From: Taklimakanibacter sp050251035
GTDB taxonomy: Bacteria > Pseudomonadota > Alphaproteobacteria > Rhizobiales > Aestuariivirgaceae
Direction of reading: 5' to 3'
DNA length: 64,000 bases
Assembly: GCA_050251035.1 (NCBI GenBank)
Contig: JBFWNN010000003.1
Coordinates: 62,001-126,000 of the forward strand
This document shows, in pieces, positions 51,875-60,232 of this stretch. The notes beneath the pieces are model-generated. The model ran no database searches. It saw nothing but the letters and a program-made list of their open reading frames with translations, and was not told the origin of the DNA. Each line of letters starts with the position of its first letter. Position 1 is the stretch's first letter. The position numbers and the translations under genes are program-made.

Positions 51875-52822
51875 TTAGAGCTTGTCCGGATCGAGCTTGC
51901 CGGATTGCATGTCCTTGATGGCCTGCTCGGCCTCCTGGCGAACCGCTTCCGGCACCTCGGGGCCGAAGCCGATCAAATAGCCGGCCTCGGTCCCCAGGCC
52001 GAAGCGATAATCCTTCTTCTCCAGCGTTCCGTCCTTCGCCATCCTGACCATCATGTAGAGCGCGCCGCCGAAATCGAGCGAGGTCGCCACATAGGTGACC
52101 TTGGGGTGCGACTTGAGCATGTCGGTGACGACGCTCACCACATGGACGCCCTTTTCCTCCGTCGCCTGGGCCACGCCCCGCAGGCCGGCATCGAGATAGG
52201 GCAGGAGGACGTCGGCGCCTTGCGCGATGACGTTGTTGCTCGCTTCCTTGGCCTTCGACACGTCGGCCCAGTCATTCGTGAACACGACCATGACTTCGCC
52301 ATCCGGCCGGCCGACCTTCATGCCGGCCTTGTATCCCGCCACGATCTGCTCGAAAGCCTCGAAGGTGAAGCCGGCGACGATGGCGTTCTTGCCGGTCTTG
52401 GTCATGCGGCCGCCCACCAGCCCGGCGAGATAGCCGAACTGCTGGTTGTCGTAGTTCAGCGAGATGATGCCCTCGGACGGCGCGCCGTTCACCACGGCGA
52501 TCCTGGTGTCAGGGAACTGGGCGGCAACCCGCTTCGCGGCATCGGAATATTCGCCGCCGACGCCGACCACGATGTCATAGCCGCGGCGGGCATAATCGGA
52601 GAAGACCTCGATCTGCGTCGCCTGGGAAACCTTCTCGGTATAGGCGATCTCGATGCCGAAGTCCTTCTCGGCGCGCTTCATGCCTTCATAGGCCACTTGG
52701 TTGACGGCGCCGTCCGTGACCAGACCCGGTATGAGCAACGCCACCTTGAGCGTTTCGGCCATGGCCGATTGCCCGTACAGCAGCAGAGCGGCAGCCGCTG
52801 CAACAAAGAACTTCCCAGTCAT
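51875..52822 (-). CDS. BMP-family ABC transporter substrate-binding protein (orphan paralogue)
   Basis: A 315-residue BMP/PnrA-like protein with a Sec signal peptide ending 'AMA' (about residue 22). It closely parallels the protein at 47876-48817: 'EGMKRAEKDFG', 'YARRGYDIVVGVGGEYSDAA' and 'FTNDWADVSKAKEASNNVI'. No ATPase or permease gene accompanies it, so it probably delivers a second ligand to the importer encoded at 44334-47850. The duplicated ~79-bp module lies just upstream (52885-52963). Confidence 0.88.
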   Translation of the reverse strand: MTGKFFVAAAAALLLYGQSAMAETLKVALLIPGLVTDGAVNQVAYEGMKRAEKDFGIEIAYTEKVSQATQIEVFSDYARRGYDIVVGVGGEYSDAAKRVAAQFPDTRIAVVNGAPSEGIISLNYDNQQFGYLAGLVGGRMTKTGKNAIVAGFTFEAFEQIVAGYKAGMKVGRPDGEVMVVFTNDWADVSKAKEASNNVIAQGADVLLPYLDAGLRGVAQATEEKGVHVVSVVTDMLKSHPKVTYVATSLDFGGALYMMVRMAKDGTLEKKDYRFGLGTEAGYLIGFGPEVPEAVRQEAEQAIKDMQSGKLDPDKL

Positions 52823-52884
52823 TCTCCGATACTCCTTGCCAAGGGCCGGCTTGTCGCGGCCTGGCGTTCAATCTACGAACTGGA

Positions 52885-52963
52885 GATCAGCCCAAACAAG
52901 GTTCAAACAGATCAATTTCCGCCCACGGGAGAGGCCAAAATTGGGCTTTTTGCCTCCTTGCGG
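52885..52963. promoter_or_regulatory. Duplicated upstream module, copy A
   Basis: A 79-bp block that recurs at 54260-54337, about 75% identical by my hand alignment. It includes an exact 16-base run (caaacaaggttcaaac) and the exact run gatcaattt. It lies about 60-140 bases upstream of the orphan binding-protein gene in the same orientation as copy B relative to its gene. It ends with gccaaaattgggctttttgcc cores shared with the Lrp-gene palindrome (52934-52954). Confidence 0.65.
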
Positions 52964-52983
52964 CGCCATGTCAGGCGTCATCC

Positions 52984-54228
52984 TCAATAAGCGAGCTCGT
53001 GCAGCGCGCCGGCGAGCAGCCTGATGCCGTCGACGATGTCCGGGGTCGACGAGAATTCTTCCGGCGTGTGACTGCGTCCGTCCTTGCTGCGCACGAACAC
53101 CATCGCGGCCTTCGACCGTGTCGCCATTTGCTGGGAGTCGTGTCCGGCGCCGCTCGCCATGACCATCGCGTCGAGCTTCTGGTGCCGGGCGACGCGATCC
53201 AGGACCTCGAGCACGTCGGGAGCGCAGAGGCACGGCAACTTGTTCAGCCTGACCTTGAACTCCACCCCGAGCCCGCGGCGGGCCGCGACTTCGCGGATGT
53301 AGCGCTCATGTGTCTCATGCAGGGCCGTGAACGCGGCGGGGTCGGGATGGCGCGCATCGACCACGAACTCGACCGATTGGGGAATGACCGCGGCGCCGCC
53401 CGGATAGACGGTGCAGGCCCCGATCGTCGTCACCGCCGGCCGGCCCATGCGATGCGCGGTGTCGATGAGGCCGGAGGCGATCTCCGCGAAGCCCGCCATC
53501 GGGTCGATCCTGAGATCCATCGGAAAGGCGCCCGCATGGTTCTGGACGCCGGTCAGCTTCACCTGGGTATGACGGATGCCGGTGATGGCATTGACGATCG
53601 CGACGGAACGGCCGGCATGCTCGAGGACGGGCCCCTGCTCGATATGCAGCTCGATGAAGACCTCGATATCGTCGCGCCGCGCCTTGGCGATCGCGGCGGG
53701 ATCAAGTCCGACGCTGCGCATCGCGTCGCCGATGGGCTTGCCGTCGAAATCCGTCACCGTCGCGACGTCGCCTGAGGCGATGCCGCCGGTGATCGCCCGC
53801 GATCCCCAGAAGCTGGCGGTGGGGAACCGGCTGCCCTCCTCCTCGCAAAGGGACACGGCCTCGAGCATCCGGCGCGGCTTGCCGAACTGCTCCTTCAGGG
53901 TCTTGATCGCCACGAAGGCGGCGATGATTCCGAGCGCCCCGTCATAGCGGCCTCCCGGCCTCTGCGTGTCGATATGGGAGCCCGACACGATGCTTTTCCC
54001 GGGCACCGCGCCGGCGAGGCTTGCCCAGACATTGCCCGCCTCGTCCGTCCGCACCGTGAGGCCGGCCGCCTGCGACCAGTCGCGGAAGAGATCGTTGGCG
54101 CGGACCCATTCGGGCGAATAGACCGTCCGCCAGACGCCGGTGCCGCTATGCGCGCCGATGGCGCCGAGATCCAGGATCAGGCGTTCGACATAGTCACCGT
54201 CTATTCGGATGTCCGGCACGTTGGGCAT
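52984..54228 (-). CDS. Zn-dependent M20-family hydrolase (N-carbamoyl-L-amino acid hydrolase/allantoate amidohydrolase type)
   Basis: A 414-residue binuclear amidohydrolase of the HyuC/AllC/ureidopropionase group. Metal ligands are His85 ('GSHIDTQ'), Asp96 ('GRYDGALG'), Glu130/131 ('CEEEGSRF'), His195 ('LHIEQGP') and the C-terminal His of 'GAGHDSQQ'. It cleaves the carbamoyl or ureido group from N-carbamoyl amino acids or allantoate. GGAGAGC precedes ATG 54228; the longer frame to 54363 runs through the duplicated module. In this cluster it could act after ring opening by the creatininase homologue. Confidence 0.9.
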   Translation of the reverse strand: MPNVPDIRIDGDYVERLILDLGAIGAHSGTGVWRTVYSPEWVRANDLFRDWSQAAGLTVRTDEAGNVWASLAGAVPGKSIVSGSHIDTQRPGGRYDGALGIIAAFVAIKTLKEQFGKPRRMLEAVSLCEEEGSRFPTASFWGSRAITGGIASGDVATVTDFDGKPIGDAMRSVGLDPAAIAKARRDDIEVFIELHIEQGPVLEHAGRSVAIVNAITGIRHTQVKLTGVQNHAGAFPMDLRIDPMAGFAEIASGLIDTAHRMGRPAVTTIGACTVYPGGAAVIPQSVEFVVDARHPDPAAFTALHETHERYIREVAARRGLGVEFKVRLNKLPCLCAPDVLEVLDRVARHQKLDAMVMASGAGHDSQQMATRSKAAMVFVRSKDGRSHTPEEFSSTPDIVDGIRLLAGALHELAY

Positions 54229-54259
54229 GTTGCTCTCCGCGCCGATCCTATCGTTGCCG

Positions 54260-54337
54260 GATCGGCGCAAACAAGGTTCAAACGGATCAATTTGCGGTTC
54301 TGGAAGACTATGGAATTGGTCATTCTGCCTCTTGCGG
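54260..54337. promoter_or_regulatory. Duplicated upstream module, copy B
   Basis: The counterpart of the block at 52885-52963, located about 30-110 bases upstream of the M20 hydrolase gene and after the aldehyde dehydrogenase stop. It contains tggaattggtcattctgcc (54311-54329), related to the palindrome before the Lrp-type regulator gene. Two genes of one cluster thus carry the same upstream sequence, pointing to shared control. Confidence 0.65.
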
Positions 54338-54369
54338 CCGGGCGGCGCATGGCGGCAAAGCAAGGGACT

Positions 54370-55809
54370 TCACACCGGATTGATATAGGCGGTCTTGATC
54401 GAGGTGTAGAATTCGGCCGCATGCCGGCCCTGCTCGCGTGGGCCGTAGCTTGAGCCTTTGCGTCCGCCGAAGGGCACGTGATAATCGACGCCGGCCGTCG
54501 GCAGGTTCACCATCACCATGCCGGCCGCCGAATTTTTGCGGAAATGCGTCGCATGTTTGAGCGACTGAGTGGCGATGCCGGAAGAGAGGCCGAAGGTCGT
54601 GTCGTTGGCGACCGCGAGCGCCTCCTCATAGGAGTCGACCTTGATCACCGAAGCGACGGGGCCGAAGATCTCCTCGCGGTTGATGCGCATCTTGTTGGTG
54701 GTACCGACGAACAGAGCTGGGCTCAGATAGTGACCCTTGGTGTCGCGGTTGAGCAATTCGCCGCCCCAGGCGAGCTCGCCGCCTTCGTGCCGGCCGACAT
54801 CGATATAGGACAGGTCCTGCGCCAGCTGGTTCTCATCCACCACCGGGCCGATCTGCGTGCCGTCCTTCAGCGCATGATCCACCTTGAGCGCCTTCAGCGC
54901 CGCGATCGTCTTGTCGACGAAGGCATCATGGATCTTGCTCTGTACGATGAGGCGCGATGAGGCGGTGCAGCGCTGCCCGGTCTGGTAGAAGGCGCCGTCG
55001 ACCGCGGCCTGGACCGCAACGTCGAGATTGGCGTCGTCGAGCACGATGAAGGGATTCTTGCCGCCCATTTCGAGCTGGAACTTGGCGCCGCGCGCCACGC
55101 AGGCCTGCGCCACGCGCGCGCCTGTCGCGACCGAGCCGGTGAAGGAGACGGCATTCACCTTGGGCGAATCGAGCAGCTTCTGGCCGACCACCGAGCCCTT
55201 GCCCATCACCAGATTGACGACACCCTTGGGCAATCCGGCGCGCGAAAGGATCTCGACCAGCGTCCAGGCCGAGCCCGGCACCAGGTCGGCCGGCTTGAAC
55301 ACGACGGTGTTGCCGAAAGCGAGCGCCGGCGCCATCTTCCAGGCCGGGATGGCGATCGGGAAATTCCACGGGCAGATGAGGCCGACGACGCCTAAGGGCT
55401 CGCGCGCCACGACCACGTCGATGCCGGGGCGAACCGAGGGAATGGCGATGCCTTCCTGCCGCAAGGCCTCCTGCGCGAAGAATTTGAAGATCTGGGCGGC
55501 GCGCATGGTCTCGGCGACGCCATTGGCGAGCGTCTTGCCTTCCTCGCGCGCCAAGAGCTTGCCGATCTCGTCCTTGCGGGCGAGAAGCTCGACGCCCGTG
55601 GCTTCGAGGATGTCGGCGCGCTGCTGCGGCGTGGTTTGCGCCCATCCGGGTGCCGCGGCTTCGGCGGCGGCGATGGCGGCCTCGGCATCGGCCTCGCTCG
55701 CCTGAGCATAAGAGCCGACGATGTCGGAGAGGTCGGACGGGTTGATATTGTCCTTGGCCTGGTCGCTGCCGACCCATTCGCCATTGATGAAGTTCTTATG
55801 CAGTGTCAC
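54370..55809 (-). CDS. Aldehyde dehydrogenase, ketoglutarate-semialdehyde dehydrogenase-like
   Basis: A 479-residue NAD(P)-dependent aldehyde dehydrogenase with Asn149 ('CPWNFP'), catalytic Glu247 ('QLEMGGK') and Cys281 ('GQRCTASSRL'). The overall pattern ('EEGKTLANG', 'QRCTASSRLIV', 'YHVPFGGRKGSSYGPREQG') resembles 2-oxoglutarate semialdehyde dehydrogenases of pentose and hydroxyproline catabolism. GTG 55809 has GAGAGGG at 9 bases; ATG 55851 is also in frame. It could be the last step of the oxidative pentose route or serve this cluster. Confidence 0.87.
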   Translation of the reverse strand: MTLHKNFINGEWVGSDQAKDNINPSDLSDIVGSYAQASEADAEAAIAAAEAAAPGWAQTTPQQRADILEATGVELLARKDEIGKLLAREEGKTLANGVAETMRAAQIFKFFAQEALRQEGIAIPSVRPGIDVVVAREPLGVVGLICPWNFPIAIPAWKMAPALAFGNTVVFKPADLVPGSAWTLVEILSRAGLPKGVVNLVMGKGSVVGQKLLDSPKVNAVSFTGSVATGARVAQACVARGAKFQLEMGGKNPFIVLDDANLDVAVQAAVDGAFYQTGQRCTASSRLIVQSKIHDAFVDKTIAALKALKVDHALKDGTQIGPVVDENQLAQDLSYIDVGRHEGGELAWGGELLNRDTKGHYLSPALFVGTTNKMRINREEIFGPVASVIKVDSYEEALAVANDTTFGLSSGIATQSLKHATHFRKNSAAGMVMVNLPTAGVDYHVPFGGRKGSSYGPREQGRHAAEFYTSIKTAYINPV

Positions 55810-55880
55810 GGCGTCAACCCTCTCGCGCTTCGAGGCGGCGGAAGCTAGCATGCCGGACCTTGCGGGGAAAGGATGAGACG

Positions 55881-56681
55881 ATGCGGATTGGTTTCGTTGG
55901 TCTGGGGCTGATGGGCTCCGGCATGGCCGGCCATCTGATGGCGGCGGGCCACGATCTATGGCTCATGGCGCACCGGAACCGCGGCTTCATCGATCCCCTC
56001 ATCGCCAGGGGCGCGCATGAGGCGAAGGACTTGCGCGCGCTCGCCCGGGAAAGCGCGGTGATCATCCTGTGCCTCACCACCGCCAAGGTGGTGGAGGAGA
56101 CGGTCGCGGGTCTCCTGCCGCATCTCAGCCGCGGCCAGATCGTCATCGACACCGGCACGAGCGCGCCCGAGACGACGCGCCGCCTCGCCCGCGAGCTGCA
56201 CGGCCGCGGCATCGCCTATGCCGATGCGCCCATGGCGGGAGGGCCCGAGCAGGTGGCCAGGAAGGACGTTGGCGTCCTCATCGGCGCCGACGACGCGACC
56301 TATCGGGCGATCGCCCCTTTGATCTCCTGCTATGCCAGCCGCCTGAAGCATTTCGGCCCGCCGGGTTCGGGTCATGTGGCGAAGCTCATCTCCAACTACC
56401 TGGTGACCGGCATGATCGGCCTCGTCGCCGAGGCCTTCACCACGGCGCGCAAGGCGCAAGTCGACTGGCGCGACCTCTATGAGGTGATGCTGAACGGCTC
56501 GGGCAATTCGGGCGTGCTGCGCAAGATGATGGAGGCGGCGCTGGCCGGCGACTTCGACGGCTATAAATTCTCCCTCGCCAATGCCGCCAAGGACATCGGC
56601 TATTACGCAGCCCTCGCCCAGGAGCTCGATCAGTCGACGCCGCTCACCGAGGCGGTGGAGCAGATTTTCGCCAAGGCGGTC
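55881..56681 (+). CDS. 3-hydroxyisobutyrate dehydrogenase-like NAD-binding protein, cut by assembly gap
   Basis: The first 267 residues of a beta-hydroxyacid dehydrogenase. It has Rossmann 'GFVGLGLMGSGMA' (4-16), substrate-binding 'DAPMAGGP' (115-122) and catalytic Lys168 ('HVAKLISNYL'). Only about 20-30 C-terminal residues should be missing, lost in the N run that follows. AAAGGATGAG precedes the ATG. Divergent from the aldehyde dehydrogenase. The family reduces tartronate semialdehyde, succinic semialdehyde or similar. Confidence 0.87.
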
Positions 56682-56781
56682 NNNNNNNNNNNNNNNNNNN
56701 NNNNNNNNNNNNNNNNNNNNNNNNNNNNNNNNNNNNNNNNNNNNNNNNNNNNNNNNNNNNNNNNNNNNNNNNNNNNNNNNN
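56682..56781. other. Assembly gap of 100 N
   Basis: Exactly 100 unknown bases, the conventional placeholder for a gap of unknown length. Two genes are truncated at its edges: the dehydrogenase loses its C-terminus and the aminotransferase its N-terminus. The true distance, and even adjacency, is not established. Confidence 0.98.
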
Positions 56782-57870
56782 GCCAAGGGGGCGCCCGTCA
56801 TCAATCTCGGCATCGGCCAGCCGGACTTCTCGCCGCCCCGCCACATATTGGCGGCGGCCGAGAAGGCGGTGCGCGACGGGCCGCATGGCTATACGACGCC
56901 GATCGGCATCCTGCCTCTGCGCGAGGCGGTGGCGGCGCATGTCGCGGGCCGCTTCAAGGTCGAGGTCTCGCCCGACGAGGTCGTCATCGTGCCGGGCGGC
57001 AAGGTCACCTTCTATTTCGCCTGCCTGCTCTTTGGCGGGCCGGGGGCCGAAATCCTCTATCCCGATCCGGGCTTCCCGCCCTATCGCGAGGCGATCCGCT
57101 CGGGCGGCGCCACCGGCGTCCCCTATCCCATTCGCGAGGAGAGGGATTTCGGCTTCGACGCCGACGAGGTGCTGTCGCTCATTACGCCGAGGACGCGCCT
57201 GGTGATGATCAACTCGCCCGCCAACCCTACGGGCGGCGTCGTCGCGGCCGAGGAGATCGCCAAGCTGGCGCAGGGCCTCATGCGGCATCCGAACGTCGCG
57301 GTGCTGTCGGACGAGATCTACAGCCATCTCGTCTTCCACGGTGCCCGGTTCACGAGCTTCCTCGATTTCCCGGACTTGCGCGACCGCACCATCATCCTCG
57401 ACGGCTGGTCGAAGACCTTCGCCATGACCGGCTGGCGGCTGGGCTTCGGCATCTGGCCCAGGGCTCTGGTCGATCATGTGCGCAAGCTCATCACCGTCGA
57501 TCACTCCTGCGTCAATGTCGCGGCCCAGATGGCGGGGCTCACCGCCATGACGGGGCCGATGGACGAGATCGAAGGCTTTCGCCGGAGCTTCGAGAAGCGC
57601 CGCCGGATCGTGGTCGACGGGCTCAATGCGCTTCCCGGCGTCTCCTGCCGCATGCCGGGCGGCGCCTTCTATGCCTTTCCCAATGTCAAGTCGACGGGGC
57701 GCGCCGGGCGTGATCTGGCGCGCGACCTCCTGACCGAGGCGCATGTGGCGCTGATTCCGGGCGAGAGCTTCGGCGACAACGGGGCGGGCTATCTGCGCCT
57801 GTCCTATGCGGCGAGCGAAGCTGAGCTGACGGAAGCCCTAGAGCGGATGAAGGCTTTCCTAAGTCGATAA
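56782..57870 (+). CDS. Class I/II PLP-dependent aminotransferase, N-terminus lost in gap
   Basis: 362 residues remain of a fold-type I aminotransferase, starting inside 'INLGIGQPDFSPP'. The PLP contacts are present: 'NPTGG' (Asn), 'LSDEIYSHL' (Asp, Tyr), the Schiff-base Lys in 'DGWSKTFAMTGWRLG' and the carboxylate-binding Arg in 'YLRLSYAAS'. About 25-35 residues are missing at the front. It resembles the aspartate/aromatic/MalY-like group. The 227-bp stretch after it (57871-58097) shows no gene or clear signal. Confidence 0.88.
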   Translation, partial: AKGAPVINLGIGQPDFSPPRHILAAAEKAVRDGPHGYTTPIGILPLREAVAAHVAGRFKVEVSPDEVVIVPGGKVTFYFACLLFGGPGAEILYPDPGFPPYREAIRSGGATGVPYPIREERDFGFDADEVLSLITPRTRLVMINSPANPTGGVVAAEEIAKLAQGLMRHPNVAVLSDEIYSHLVFHGARFTSFLDFPDLRDRTIILDGWSKTFAMTGWRLGFGIWPRALVDHVRKLITVDHSCVNVAAQMAGLTAMTGPMDEIEGFRRSFEKRRRIVVDGLNALPGVSCRMPGGAFYAFPNVKSTGRAGRDLARDLLTEAHVALIPGESFGDNGAGYLRLSYAASEAELTEALERMKAFLSR

Positions 57871-58097
57871 AAAGTATCGACCCGATGCGATATTGCCGGA
57901 AAGAAAGGGCCATGCCGGACGCGGACCTTTAAGGGGCTGAGGATGGGAAGGTGGCGCCGGCATGGCGGGGCAGTCGGGTGATGCCAGGAATAAGGGAACG
58001 CGACTGACGCCTCCTGGTAAACTTAACCTGGCTTTAATTTATGACACGCCGATGACGTTTGCGCGGGTGATTCACGAAATCCGCATCAGGCGGCGCC

Positions 58098-58940
58098 TCA
58101 CGACAGGCGCAGCGCCACGGCGCCGAGGACGATGAGCGCTGCACCGAGGAGACGCAGGCCCGTCACCTTCTCCTTCAGGACCACCGCCGACATGAGCATG
58201 ACGAAGAGAATGCTGGTCTCGCGCAAGGCGGCGACGGCGGCGATGGGAGCGAGGCTCATGGCCCAGATGACGATCCAATAGGCGCCGGCCGAGAGCGCAG
58301 CACCCGCCGTTCCGCTCTTCCAGGAGGGCAGGATCTGCAGGAAGGCCTTGGGTCCGCGGGTGAGGAGGGCGGCGGCGATCATGAACAGCGCGTCGAGCAC
58401 GAACAGCATGCCGGCATAGGCCGAGGCCGAGCCCGACAGCCGCGCGCCGAAACCATCGACAATGGTATAGGCGGCGATGAAGCCTGACGTGCCGAGCGCG
58501 AAGAACAGGGTCATGCCGTCGAGGCGGATCGACTGCGCGCCGGGCCGGGCGGTGAGCCAGATGCCGCCGACGAGCAGCAATATGCCGAGCGTCCCCAGCC
58601 CCGCGACCGTCTCGCCCGCCAGCGCCCAGGCGCCGATGAAGGTGAGGAGCGGTGCGGTGCCGCGCGCGATCGGATAGACCTGGCTCAGATCGCCGGTGCG
58701 GTAGCTCCTGGCCAGGAACATGTTGTAGCCCGTATGCAGGATGCCCGAGGTGATGAAATAGGGGGCGCTCGCCATGGCCGGCCACGGAAAGACGGCCAGC
58801 ATCACGAGCCCCATGAGGCCCATCACGCAGGAGATGAGGAGCAGCGCCAGGAAGCGGTCGAGGTCGAGCTTGACCAGGAGATTCCAGCTCGCATGCAGGA
58901 GGGCCGCGAGGAGTACGGCCAGGAAGATATGCAGATCCAC
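58098..58940 (-). CDS. EamA/DMT-family transporter
   Basis: A 280-residue inner-membrane protein with ten hydrophobic segments arranged as two EamA repeats. The halves meet near residue 140, each ending with the family's 'LLVGGIWL' and 'IVLGAVAL' pattern. Members usually export amino acids or other metabolites. The start is a GTG at 58940 with no clear Shine-Dalgarno, so it is moderately certain. It stands alone. Confidence 0.87.
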   Translation of the reverse strand: MDLHIFLAVLLAALLHASWNLLVKLDLDRFLALLLISCVMGLMGLVMLAVFPWPAMASAPYFITSGILHTGYNMFLARSYRTGDLSQVYPIARGTAPLLTFIGAWALAGETVAGLGTLGILLLVGGIWLTARPGAQSIRLDGMTLFFALGTSGFIAAYTIVDGFGARLSGSASAYAGMLFVLDALFMIAAALLTRGPKAFLQILPSWKSGTAGAALSAGAYWIVIWAMSLAPIAAVAALRETSILFVMLMSAVVLKEKVTGLRLLGAALIVLGAVALRLS

Positions 58941-59005
58941 TGAGTTGTTACGTCCCCGGGTCCGCGAGGACCCGCCCGGAAATCACCGACTGTCGTGTTC
59001 TATAA

Positions 59006-59575
59006 CTACCCGCCGCAATCGGTGCAATCGAGGGTCTTGCCGAGACGCGGGCGCATGCTGATCTTGTATTTCATGTCGATCGAGCCATAGCCGAAGACCT
59101 GCAGCGCGATCGGTGCCACCGTCGTGCAGACCGAGGCGATCACGATGTCGTTTTGGTCGCCCATTTCAGTGCTGCCGATGGCCTGGAGGTCGGCGGCCGT
59201 GGGCGCGGCGCCGCAGCTGCTGCCGCCATTGGCGGAATAGCTCCATTGCTGCGTGACGGCGCCGTCCTTCTTGCGGAAGGCGCGCATCGTCATTTTGACG
59301 TCGGCGAGCTTCATGGGCGCGATGATCCGGCCGATGCCGTTCCAGATCCCGTTGATGTCGGCCTTCGTCACCTGCTTGGTGGTCTGGGTCGTGAGGTCGG
59401 CGACGGTACTGCCGGCCACCACCAGGCGGCGATGCGACATGTACCAGTTGGCGAGATCGACGGTGCCGAAATAAAGGAGAAGCAGGAGTGGCGCGACGAG
59501 GGCGAGCTCGATGGCCGCCACGCCCTTGCGATCGCGGATGAAGCGGCGGATCTTTGCGCGCAGCTGCCGCGTCAT
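59006..59575 (-). CDS. TadE/TadG-like pilus assembly protein
   Basis: A 189-residue pseudopilin-like protein. A short basic N-terminus is followed by 'GVAAIELALVAPLLLLLYFG', the TadE signature with the Glu expected at the prepilin-processing position. A periplasmic domain with paired cysteines ends the protein ('DCTDCGG'). ATG 59575 lies 4 bases after the stop of the upstream TadE-like gene with AAGGCTGAG before it. Such proteins are minor components of Flp/Tad pili used for surface attachment. Confidence 0.85.
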   Translation of the reverse strand: MTRQLRAKIRRFIRDRKGVAAIELALVAPLLLLLYFGTVDLANWYMSHRRLVVAGSTVADLTTQTTKQVTKADINGIWNGIGRIIAPMKLADVKMTMRAFRKKDGAVTQQWSYSANGGSSCGAAPTAADLQAIGSTEMGDQNDIVIASVCTTVAPIALQVFGYGSIDMKYKISMRPRLGKTLDCTDCGG

Positions 59576-59579
59576 GGTC

Positions 59580-60143
59580 TCAGCCTTCATAGGGTTCGTT
59601 GCGGAACATGGCGCCGGCGACGAGGCGCCGCACCTTGCTGCCCGCCCCCATATTGGCGAGCCCGGTGATGCCCGGCACGGCGAGGCTCCAGTCATAGCGC
59701 GCCTGCACCAGCACCCAGTCCATCGGCCCGCCGGTCTGGAACGACTGGGCCGCGCCGTCCTGGACGGTCATCATGTCGGGGCCCGAGATCGGCAGGCTCG
59801 CCGATTTGGTGATGTCGACGCGAACCTTGCCGCAGTCGATATAGGCGGCGATGTTGCCGCACAGGAGCTCCTTGAACCGGCCCGAGCTGATGCTCTGGGT
59901 CTGCACCTGGCCGGTGCGGATGAGGCGTGCCGTCTCGGTGACGCCGTTCTGCAGCGCGATGTCGGTGAAGATCACGGCGGCGGTCTCGAAGATGACGAAC
60001 AGCAGCCACAGGAACGGCAGGGCGACGAGCGCGAACTCGACGGCTATGGCGCCGTCCCGCTTGCGTGCGAACAGGGTGAGCAGCCGCCTGAGGCTGGTGG
60101 CCTTGCGCCGTCCCATGAGCGAGGTGTCGTCTGCCGCGGTCAT
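59580..60143 (-). CDS. TadE-like pilus assembly protein
   Basis: A 187-residue pseudopilin-like protein with the N-terminal 'GAIAVEFALVALPFLWLLFV' signature and a periplasmic domain holding two cysteines ('LLCGNIAAYIDCGK'). AGGGACGG precedes ATG 60143. Paired with the TadE-like gene directly downstream. No tadA, tadB or flp gene is visible nearby. Confidence 0.85.
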   Translation of the reverse strand: MTAADDTSLMGRRKATSLRRLLTLFARKRDGAIAVEFALVALPFLWLLFVIFETAAVIFTDIALQNGVTETARLIRTGQVQTQSISSGRFKELLCGNIAAYIDCGKVRVDITKSASLPISGPDMMTVQDGAAQSFQTGGPMDWVLVQARYDWSLAVPGITGLANMGAGSKVRRLVAGAMFRNEPYEG

Positions 60144-60232
60144 GCCGTCCCTGTAGCAACTCGCCATTGCGGTGAATTGAAAGAATTCAGTAAAATTTTA
60201 ACAAAGGGATCGTCCGCGTGGCAGGGCGGGAC

